Positions 7,602 to 14,057 of a stretch of 32,933 nucleotides of DNA are shown here, one piece after another. A program made the translations under genes and the position numbers. The notes below the pieces were generated by a model. The model worked only from the letters and a program-made list of their open reading frames with translations. It searched no databases and was not told the origin of the DNA. The stretch lies in the NCBI GenBank assembly GCA_964487155.1, contig CAZAQB010000023.1, forward strand, positions 1-32,933, in the 5' to 3' direction. Within the stretch, counting starts at the first letter, position 1. The number at the start of each line of letters is the position of its first letter. The stretch comes from CAZAQB01 sp964487155 (GTDB lineage Bacteria > Pseudomonadota > Gammaproteobacteria > Nitrococcales > Nitrococcaceae).

Positions 7602-9141
7602 TCAGGCGACCCGGATGACGCCCATCATCCCGGCGGCCTGGTGCTCCAGGATGTGGCAGTGGAACATCCAGTCGCCGGGGTTGCCGGCGACCAGCGCGAT
7701 GCGCACCCGTTCCCGCGGGGCCATGAGCACCGTGTCCTGCCACTCCCGGTGAGGGGTCGGCACGCCGTCGCGCTCCAGCACCCGGAACGAGTGCCCGTGC
7801 AGGTGGATGGGGTGGTGCCAGGCGGTGGCGTTGGTCAGCTCGATGACGTGGCTGCGGCCCTGCTTCAGGGTCAGCATGGGTTCCATGACATGGCCCCGGG
7901 CGGCGACGCCATTGACGAACCAGATATCGCCGGAGTGCATCATGCCCATCATCGGGGCGCGCCCCATGCTGCCGCCCATCTGACGCATCACCATCATCCC
8001 CATCATGCCGCCGTTGAAGATCACCTCGTGGTGCTCGGCGCCCTCCAGGTCTGGCTCCGGCAGGGGGTTGGCCGGCAGCGCCAGCGGCCAGTCCGGCGGC
8101 TCCTCCCGCAGGGGCGCATCGGCGTAGACCAGGTCGATGAGCCGATACTCAAGGCGCGGGTAGAAGCGGTCGATCACCGGCGAGCGCCCGCCCGCCGGCC
8201 CGGTGAGATCCAGCACCAGGTCGGCGCGCATGGCCGGGCCCAGCACTAGCCGGCCACCGCTCGGCCGGTGGGGGGTCACGGGCTGGCCGTCCAGGGCGAT
8301 GACCCGCGGGTCCAGATCCTGGAACTCCAGCCCGAAGATGCGGGCGTTGGCGGCATTGATCAGGCGCAACCGGATGCGCTCGCCGCGGCGCACCGCCAGC
8401 GTCTCGGGCACCCGGCCGTTGATGGTGACGGTGTTGCCGAGGCGGCCGTTGTGGCTCAGGTCGTGGCGGTTGCCGAAGTCCTCGCTGATGGCCGCCTCGC
8501 GCGTCAGGCGCCAATCGTCCAGCACCCAGGTCAGTTCCCGGTCCACCCGCAGCGGCTCGGGTTCCTCGACGATCAGCGCCCCGTACAGGCCCCGGCCCAC
8601 CTGCTCGAAGCTGCGCTGGTGGGGGTGATACCAGAAGGTGCCGGCATCCACGGCGTCGAACTCGTAGACGAAGCGCTCGCCGGGCCCGATGGGCGCCTGG
8701 GTGAGGTGCGGCACGCCGTCCATGGCATGGGGCAGGCGCACCCCGTGCCAGTGCACGGTGGTGGGCTCGGCCAGGGCGTTGTCCACCACCACCCGCAGGC
8801 GCTCACCCTGGCGGATGCGGATCTCGGGGCCGGGAACCCGATCGTTGAAGCACCAGGCCGGGGTGTCGGCCCAGGGCTCGGGCACCAGCCGCACCCGGCC
8901 GGGGGCCGGGCGCAGCGCCGCCTCGACGATCTCCGGTGAAGCGGCGACGGCAGCCCGGGGCAGCCAGGGCAGCAGCCCGNNNNNNNNNNNNNNNNNNNNN
9001 NNNNNNNNNNNNNNNNNNNNNNNNNNNNNNNNNNNNNNNNNNNNNNNNNNNNNNNNNNNNNNNNNNNNNNNNNNNNNNNCCGCCGGCCGCCGCGGCGAGC
9101 AAGGACCGGCGCGTGAGCACCGGCGCAGGGAAACGGTTCAT
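7602..9141 (-). CDS. Multicopper oxidase, Tat-exported (gene contains an N gap)
   Basis: A three-domain multicopper oxidase of the CueO/CopA type, expected to oxidise Cu(I) to Cu(II) in the periplasm. All four copper-ligand blocks are visible: HWHGVRLPHAMDG, FWYHPHQ, HHPIHLHGHSFRVL and WMFHCHILEHQAAGMMG near the C-terminus. A Met-rich insert (NGGMMGMMVMRQMGG, then MMGMM) lies before the last domain, as in copper-specific members. The N-terminus before the gap reads MNRFPAPVLTRRSLLAAAAG, a twin-arginine-type signal. If the 100-N gap is closed with no bases, the frame is continuous and gives 479 aa. The previously open frame from 8894 is only an internal start. Confidence 0.9.
8980..9079. other. 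Assembly gap (100 N) inside the oxidase signal region
   Basis: Conventional 100-base gap. The flanks share no long repeat, unlike the two other gaps. The frame is preserved if the gap is a multiple of three, including zero: the zero-length join reads TRRSLLAAAAGGGLLPWLPR, already a plausible Tat signal. Confidence 0.8.
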
Positions 9142-9232
9142 GGATATCCATCCTGTGAAGTCCGGGAACGGGGGGCACATCAGGCGCCCGCCGGCCACTC
9201 GGTGCCGCCGGGCAGGCCGCCCCCAGCGGGGC

Positions 9233-9553
9233 TCAGCTCAGGATGGAAGCTCTTGGAGGGTGGGGCTCGGGCGTGGTGATCCGCCCTGGGGAGTCGGCGA
9301 CACGGTGGACCTGGACGCCGGGGGCAGCCGGCAGCGGCCCGACTGCAGGGCCTGCCGCGGCGGCAACCAGGGGGCTGGCACAGACGGTGTCGCAGGTGGC
9401 ACCGGGGGCGCCATCGCAGCCATGGCAGTCGCCCATGCCGGCGGCCGCGCCCATCTCGAAGCTCATGGACGTTGCCCCGGCCGCGGCAAGCCCCTGGCTC
9501 ACCGTGAACACGGCGAGCAGCAGCAGCAAGGCGAGGCGGCGACAAGAAGTCAT
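9233..9553 (-). CDS. Small secreted Cys/Met-containing protein of the copper locus
   Basis: 106 aa. It begins with a Sec signal peptide (MTSCRRLALLLLLAVFTVSQGLAAAG) and has a compact central segment with four cysteines (MGDCHGCDGAPGATCDTVC) and several Met before a Pro/Ala-rich tail. I recognise no named domain; similar small exported proteins with an H/C/M-rich centre occur next to copper oxidases in other gammaproteobacteria. It lies about 90 bases upstream of the oxidase in the same direction. A role in periplasmic copper binding is inference. Confidence 0.6.
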   Translation of the reverse strand: MTSCRRLALLLLLAVFTVSQGLAAAGATSMSFEMGAAAGMGDCHGCDGAPGATCDTVCASPLVAAAAGPAVGPLPAAPGVQVHRVADSPGRITTPEPHPPRASILS

Positions 9554-9603
9554 GGTGAAGCGAGCATGGAGCGGCGGCAGGCCGGGCGTCAAGGGGAAAC
9601 CCG

Positions 9604-10728
9604 CTACGTCCGACGCAGCGATCGGTCCAGCAGTGCCAGCACCTGGTCGATCTCCTCGCCGGTGGTCTCCCGGCCCAGGCTGAAGCGGATGGCGCCCATG
9701 CCCACCTCCTCCGCCACACCCATGGCTGCCAGCACCGGCGAGAGTTCCACTGCCCCGGCATGGCAGGCCGAGCCCGTGGAGGCGGCCACGCCCTCCAGGC
9801 CGGCCAGCACCTCCGCCCCCACCCGGCCGACGAAGCTGACGTTCAAGGTGTTGGGCAGGCGCTGCCCGGGATGGCCGTTCAGAACCACGCTGCTGCCGAA
9901 GCGCGCCTGCAGCCCCTCCCAGAGCCGGTCGCGCAGGGCCTGCACCCGGTCCATCTCCGGGCAGCCCGCGGCCAGGGCGCAGGCCCGGCCCAGGCCGGTG
10001 GCCAGCAGGGCGCTCTCGGTGCCGGCCCGCCGGCCGCCCTCGTGGCCGGCGCCGTGGATCAGCGGGGTGAGTGTGGTGCCGGCGCGGATGTACAGGGCGC
10101 CGATACCCTTGGGCGCATAGAGCTTGTGTCCGGCCACCGTCAGCAGATCCGCGCCCAGCTCGTCCACCCGGGTCGGCAGCTTGCCCACCGACTGGGCGGC
10201 GTCGGTGTGCATGGGGATGCCGTGATCCCGGGCAATGGCGGCGCATTCCGCCACGGGCTGGAGGGTCCCCACCTCGTTGTTGGCGTGCATGACGCTCACC
10301 AGGATGGTCTCCGGCGTGATGGCCCGGCGCAGGTCATCGGGGTCGATGCGGCCGGTAGCGTCCACGGGCAGGTAGGTCACTCGGGCCCCCAGGGACTCCA
10401 GGAAGCGGCAGGGGACCAGCACCGAGGGGTGCTCCACCGCGGTGGTGACGATGTGGGGCCGGGACCGGCCGGCGGCGAAGAACGCCCCCTTCAGCGCGAA
10501 GTTATTGGACTCGCTGCCGCCGCTGGTGAACACCACTTCGCCGGGGGTGCAGCCCAGCAGGTCCGCGACCTGGTGCCGGGCCTGTTCCACCAGGGCCCGC
10601 GCCGGCGCGCCCGCCCAGTGGGGGCTCGAGGGATTGCCGAAGGCGCCGGTCATGGCCTCGGTCATCACCGCGGCGACCTCCGGCGCGATGGGGGTGCTGG
10701 CGTTGTAATCGAGGTAGATGCGCGGCAT
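9604..10728 (-). CDS. Cysteine desulfurase (NifS/IscS family)
   Basis: 374 aa, PLP-dependent class V aminotransferase fold. It removes sulfur from cysteine to give alanine and an enzyme persulfide. Visible signatures: IYLDYNASTP at the N-terminus, GGSESNN, HTDAAQSVGK, the PLP lysine in VAGHKLYAPKG (K202) and the catalytic cysteine in GSACHAG (C322), followed by the usual C-terminal IRFSLGR. The start at 10728 gives the family N-terminus; the longer frame adds unrelated residues. It is divergent from an ArsR-rhodanese regulator, which suggests handling of persulfide sulfur rather than housekeeping iron-sulfur assembly, since no iscU/iscA follows. Confidence 0.93.
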   Translation of the reverse strand: MPRIYLDYNASTPIAPEVAAVMTEAMTGAFGNPSSPHWAGAPARALVEQARHQVADLLGCTPGEVVFTSGGSESNNFALKGAFFAAGRSRPHIVTTAVEHPSVLVPCRFLESLGARVTYLPVDATGRIDPDDLRRAITPETILVSVMHANNEVGTLQPVAECAAIARDHGIPMHTDAAQSVGKLPTRVDELGADLLTVAGHKLYAPKGIGALYIRAGTTLTPLIHGAGHEGGRRAGTESALLATGLGRACALAAGCPEMDRVQALRDRLWEGLQARFGSSVVLNGHPGQRLPNTLNVSFVGRVGAEVLAGLEGVAASTGSACHAGAVELSPVLAAMGVAEEVGMGAIRFSLGRETTGEEIDQVLALLDRSLRRT

Positions 10729-10732
10729 CGAT

Positions 10733-10795
10733 TCAGAGCTCCCGCGAGTGATCGGTGACGTAAAGCTGGGCATCGAGCAGCAGCAGGATCTTCAT
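10733..10795 (-). CDS. Possible 20-aa leader ORF before the desulfurase
   Basis: An ATG at 10795 opens a short frame (MKILLLLDAQLYV...) ending four bases before the desulfurase ATG. The tight spacing would allow translational coupling, but no good ribosome site precedes it, and it could be chance or a remnant. Confidence 0.2.
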   Translation of the reverse strand: MKILLLLDAQLYVTDHSREL

Positions 10796-10891
10796 AGGGC
10801 AATGCTGCAGCTGGTTTCCACTGCCGAATTCCTGGTGTCCCCGGCCGGCTGTTTCCAGGGCGCTTGCGCCACCCACACCGGCAATGGCAAA

Positions 10892-10927
10892 GGTGGCCAC
10901 CGGCCAGACCGGGCGCCGGTGGCCACC
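10892..10927. repeat. Perfect 12-bp stem hairpin in the desulfurase/regulator divergent region
   Basis: GGTGGCCACCGG (10892-10903) pairs exactly with CCGGTGGCCACC (10916-10927) around a 12-base loop. It lies between the two divergent genes, 164 bases from the desulfurase start and 84 from the regulator. Its role is unknown. Confidence 0.45.
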
Positions 10928-10984
10928 CCCACGCGGGTGGCGCGGCCAACGTCAGCCCTTGCATGACAGGCATAAGCTACTACC

Positions 10985-11002
10985 TTCAATTGATCAATTG
11001 AA
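10985..11002. promoter_or_regulatory. 18-bp palindromic operator for the ArsR-rhodanese regulator
   Basis: TTCAATTGATCAATTGAA is a perfect palindrome, AT-rich in otherwise GC-rich DNA, ending eight bases before the regulator start codon. ArsR-family dimers bind such sites; the position would block the promoter or ribosome access, so autorepression is likely (inference). Confidence 0.65.
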
Positions 11003-11010
11003 CCTGAAAA

Positions 11011-11694
11011 ATGTCCGCACTGACCATGCCCGACGGACCCAGACACGCACTGTTCGCCGAGTTTGCCGAGGTCGCCCGGGCCCTGGGCCACCCGCATCGG
11101 CTGGAGATCCTGGAGCACTTGGCCCAGGGCGAGCGGGCAGTGGACGCGCTGGCCGAGCGCACGGGGCTGACGCTGGCCAACGCTTCGCAACACCTGCAGC
11201 GGCTCAGGCGGGCGGGTCTGGTGGCGGCCCGGCGCCAGGGCCGGCACACCCGCTACCGGCTCACCAATGATCAAGTGCTGACTCTGCTGGCGGCCCTGCG
11301 AACCGTCGCCGAGGGCAACCTGGCCCAGGTGGAGCGCATCGTGCGCGACTACTTCACCGCCCGCGACCGGCTGGAACCGGTAAGCCATCCGGAGCTGCTG
11401 GAGCGGCTGCGCTCGGGCACGGTGACCGTGCTGGACGTGCGCCCCGCTGACGAGTACGCCGCCGGCCACCTGCCCCGCGCCGTCAACATCCCGCTGCAGG
11501 AGCTGGAGGTCCGCCTGGAGGAACTGGACCCGTCGCGCGAGATCGTCGCCTACTGCCGTGGGCCCTACTGCATGCTGGCCTTCGAGGCGGTGGCGGCGCT
11601 GCGCTCGCGGGGGTTTCGGGTGCGCCGGCTGCAGGATGGCTTTCCGGAATGGCGCGCCGCGGGTCTGCCGCTGGAATCGGCCCGGGGCCAGTAG
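11011..11694 (+). CDS. ArsR-family transcriptional regulator fused to a rhodanese domain
   Basis: 227 aa. Residues about 12-105 form a winged-helix ArsR domain (ALGHPHRLEILEHLAQGE, TGLTLANASQHLQRLRRAGLV, recognition helix near 54-66, RYRL wing). Residues about 125-222 form a rhodanese domain with VLDVRPADEYAAGHLPRAVNIP and an active-site loop CRGPYC (C182, C187). The HTH domain contains no cysteine at all, so unlike metal sensors or SqrR/BigR it cannot sense through HTH thiols; sensing must go through the rhodanese cysteine, most plausibly as a persulfide (inference). The start ATG at 11011 has a weak ribosome site. The divergent desulfurase is the obvious regulated partner. Confidence 0.9.
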   Translation: MSALTMPDGPRHALFAEFAEVARALGHPHRLEILEHLAQGERAVDALAERTGLTLANASQHLQRLRRAGLVAARRQGRHTRYRLTNDQVLTLLAALRTVAEGNLAQVERIVRDYFTARDRLEPVSHPELLERLRSGTVTVLDVRPADEYAAGHLPRAVNIPLQELEVRLEELDPSREIVAYCRGPYCMLAFEAVAALRSRGFRVRRLQDGFPEWRAAGLPLESARGQ

Positions 11695-11698
11695 CGGG

Positions 11699-11785
11699 CG
11701 CCGGATGCGGCGCTTTGCGCCTTATCCGGCCTACGCGGGCTTCGGCCACACACCAAGGCCCGTGCGAAGCGCATCCGGCATCCGA
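11699..11785. repeat. Pair of inverted REP elements of the E. coli type
   Basis: On the minus strand 11700-11734 reads GTAGGCCGGATAAGGCG, a short loop, then CGCCGCATCCGGC, nearly the classic E. coli REP. A second, less complete unit in inverse orientation (11758-11784) contains GCGCATCCGGC. The pair lies between the regulator stop and the methyltransferase. Confidence 0.75.
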
Positions 11786-11868
11786 GGCCCGGCGCCGCCG
11801 TGCCGTGTTCCACGCCACGCCCTTGCCAATGCTTTCGGAAACACCTCGTTGGAGGCAACAGGCAACCC

Positions 11869-12671
11869 ATGAGTGACGCCCTGCACGAGCACTGGCAATC
11901 GATATACACCGGCCGGCCGCCGGAGCGGCTGAGCTGGCATCAGGGCGAGCCGAAGCTGTCCCTGGCGCTGATCGAGGCGAGCGGCGTCGCGCCCGAGGCG
12001 CCAGTGATCGATGTCGGCGGCGGTGCCGCGCTGCTGGTGGACCGCCTACTGGACCGGGGATTTACCCATGTCACCGTGCTGGACCTGGCCGAGGGCGCCC
12101 TGGCGGCGGCCCGGGCCCGNNNNNNNNNNNNNNNNNNNNNNNNNNNNNNNNNNNNNNNNNNNNNNNNNNNNNNNNNNNNNNNNNNNNNNNNNNNNNNNNN
12201 NNNNNNNNNNNNNNNNNNNCCCATGTCACCGTGCTGGACCTGGCCGAGGGCGCCCTGGCGGCGGCCCGGGCCCGGCTGGGGGCATTGCAGGAACGGGTTG
12301 ACTGGGTGGTGGCGGATGCCACCGCCTGGCAGCCGCCGCCCGCCGCCTTCGCCCTGTGGCATGACCGCGCGGTGTTCCACTTTCTGGTGGAGTCGGCCGA
12401 GCGCGACGGCTACCTGCGGGCTCTGCGGCGCGGGCTGGCCCCCGGCGGCCACGCCGTGTTCGCCACCTTTGCCCCAAGCGGCCTGCAGCGCTGCAGCGGC
12501 TTGCCGGTGCGCCGTTACTCAGCCGAGTCCCTGGCGGCCACCCTCGGCGCTGAGTTCCAACTGCTGGAGAGCCGGCCCGAAACCCACATCACCCCCGCCG
12601 GGACGCCCCAGGACTTCCAGTGGTGCCTGTTCCGGCGTCGCGAGGACGCAGCGGCCCGGGAGACGCCCTGA
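11869..12671 (+). CDS. Class I SAM-dependent methyltransferase (gene split by an artefactual gap)
   Basis: The N-terminus reads MSDALHEHWQSIYTGRPPERLSWHQ, followed by the SAM-binding motif VIDVGGGAALLVDRLL and VTVLDLAEGALAAARAR. After the gap the frame continues with WHDRAVFHFL, a GG turn, FAPSGLQRCSGLPVRRYS and TPAGTPQDFQWCLF, all typical of one small methyltransferase family often found beside metal- or sulfur-related ArsR genes; its substrate is not established. With the N-run and one of the two flanking 55-base copies removed, the gene is 648 bases and encodes 215 aa without frameshift. The given sequence is out of frame only because of the gap. Confidence 0.85.
12065..12274. other. Scaffold gap flanked by identical 55-base sequences
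   Basis: The 55 bases at 12065-12119 recur exactly at 12220-12274 on the far side of 100 N (12120-12219). This is the expected trace of two contigs that overlap by one k-mer (k=55) and were joined with a default gap. Deleting 155 bases restores the methyltransferase frame. Confidence 0.85.
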
Positions 12672-12674
12672 TCC

Positions 12675-13469
12675 ATGAACGATGCGCCACCGGCCCTCCC
12701 GCCCATCCTGGAGGACAAGCACCATGAGGCGGCCTCGGAGTTCACCCCCGAGAGCCTGCTGCGCGAGGCCCGGCGCCAGCGCCGCCTCGCGCCCTGCGCC
12801 GTACCGGCGCTCTGCCTGCTGGACCCGGACGGGGATATCGTCCGGCACCTGGTCGCCCGGGGCGAGGCCCGGGCGGACCCGGGCTGGGCCTGCTACCACA
12901 CCGAACTCCACCGCTGCCGCCGCGGCGGACTGGAGCTTGGCCTGGTGGGCTGCGCCGTGGGGGCGCCCTTCGCCGTGCTGGTGGCCGAGCAGCTGTTCGC
13001 CTCCGGCTGCCAGGTGCTGATCAGCATGACCTCGGCCGGGCGGCTCAAGGCGGTGCACCCGCCCCCCTACTTCGTGCTGATCCGCGAAGCGCTGCGCGAC
13101 GAGGGCACCAGCTACCATTACCGGCCCATGGCCCGATTCAGCCGCGCCGACCCGGCCCTGCTGGAGCGTCTCGACGACGCCTTCGGGGGCCTCCGCATGC
13201 CAGTGCTCACGGGTGGCACCTGGACCACCGACGCCCCCTACCGGGAGACCGCCGAGGACATCGACCGGCGCACCGCCGAGGGGCTGCTGGCGGTGGAGAT
13301 GGAGGCCGCGGCCCTGTACGCCTTCGCCGAGGCGAGGCACCGCAAGGTCATCTGCCTTGCCCATGTCACCAACCAGATGGGCCAGGAAGGCGACTTCGAG
13401 AAGGGTGAGGGCGACGGCGTCGAGGACGCCCTGGCGGTGGTTACGGCCGCCGCCCAGCGGCTGCTCTGA
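12675..13469 (+). CDS. Nucleoside phosphorylase-like protein (PNP/UDP family)
   Basis: 264 aa. The fold family is shown by LCLLDPDGDIVRHL early, a hydrophobic strand with GCAVGAPFAVLVAEQLFASGCQVLISMTSAGRL (the substrate/phosphate-binding strand), and TAEGLLAVEMEAAALYAFAEAR near residue 200, matching the conserved VEMEA substrate motif of purine nucleoside and uridine phosphorylases. Such enzymes cleave nucleosides with phosphate to free base and ribose-1-phosphate. The GSAG-type motif is changed to TSAG and substrate choice cannot be told. It starts three bases after the methyltransferase stop, so the two are probably co-expressed. Confidence 0.83.
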   Translation: MNDAPPALPPILEDKHHEAASEFTPESLLREARRQRRLAPCAVPALCLLDPDGDIVRHLVARGEARADPGWACYHTELHRCRRGGLELGLVGCAVGAPFAVLVAEQLFASGCQVLISMTSAGRLKAVHPPPYFVLIREALRDEGTSYHYRPMARFSRADPALLERLDDAFGGLRMPVLTGGTWTTDAPYRETAEDIDRRTAEGLLAVEMEAAALYAFAEARHRKVICLAHVTNQMGQEGDFEKGEGDGVEDALAVVTAAAQRLL

Positions 13470-13492
13470 ACCCGCGCCCGCCCTGGGGGGTT

Positions 13493-13512
13493 CCCGGGGC
13501 TGCAGCCCCCGG
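13493..13512. terminator. GC-rich hairpin after the phosphorylase gene
   Basis: CCCGGGG and CCCCGGG arms around CTGCAG (one unpaired C) lie about 25 bases past the stop. No T-run follows. The rest of the stretch to 13700 shows no gene. Confidence 0.35.
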
Positions 13513-13710
13513 GTCGCCGCTGCCGGGCCTGGCCCCGCGGGCGGTCCACCACGGGCCGGGCGCTACACTTCCCGCCGCCTCCCCGGCCACCCTACCGCTT
13601 GCCCATCGTTCGCTCCCGGCGAGTCATTGCCGGGGTCGGCCGCGGCGTTGCGCAGTCCTGAAAGGGGCCACCGTTGCGGCGAGAGCGCGCCTCGCGCCAG
13701 GGCAGCGCTA

Positions 13711-13741
13711 ATGACATACAGGAAGTGACTTCTGATACATT
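13711..13741 (+). promoter_or_regulatory. Candidate promoter for the XRE-Ehr operon
   Basis: A locally AT-richer stretch contains ATGACA, close to the -35 consensus, and TACATT or GATACA 17-19 bases later as a weak -10. It lies about 50 bases before the regulator start. The match is modest. Confidence 0.3.
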
Positions 13742-13787
13742 GCATGCCTCGCATGAGGTCTCAGACGTCATAAAAGAGGTATGGCGC

Positions 13788-14057
13788 GTGATCACGGCAG
13801 GACAGATGCGGGCCGCCCGGGCCCTGCTCGGCATTGACCAGCGCCGCCTCGCGCAGCTCGCCGGCCTGTCCCTGCCCACCATCCAGCGCATGGAGGCGAG
13901 CGGCGGCACCGTGCGCGCCAACGTGGAATCCCTGGTGAAGGTGGTGGAGGCGCTGGATCGGGCCGGTGTCGAACTGATCGCCGAGGGCGCCACCAGCAGC
14001 GAGGGCGGACGCGGCGTCCGCCTGAAGAGCCCGCCGCAGCACGAGAGCGAGCGATGA
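13788..14057 (+). CDS. XRE-family helix-turn-helix regulator leading the Ehr operon
   Basis: 89 aa. A single HTH_XRE domain fills residues 5-65: ITAGQMRAARALLGIDQRRLAQLAGLSLPTIQRMEASGG. The C-terminal tail is short and hydrophilic. The GTG at 13788 is chosen because it has an AGAGGT ribosome site seven bases upstream and begins directly at the domain; the longer frame from 13674 adds non-family residues that overlap the likely promoter. Its stop overlaps the start of the HyfB homologue (ATGA), so regulator and complex are translated together. Probable autoregulator of the operon (inference). Confidence 0.8.
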   Translation: MITAGQMRAARALLGIDQRRLAQLAGLSLPTIQRMEASGGTVRANVESLVKVVEALDRAGVELIAEGATSSEGGRGVRLKSPPQHESER

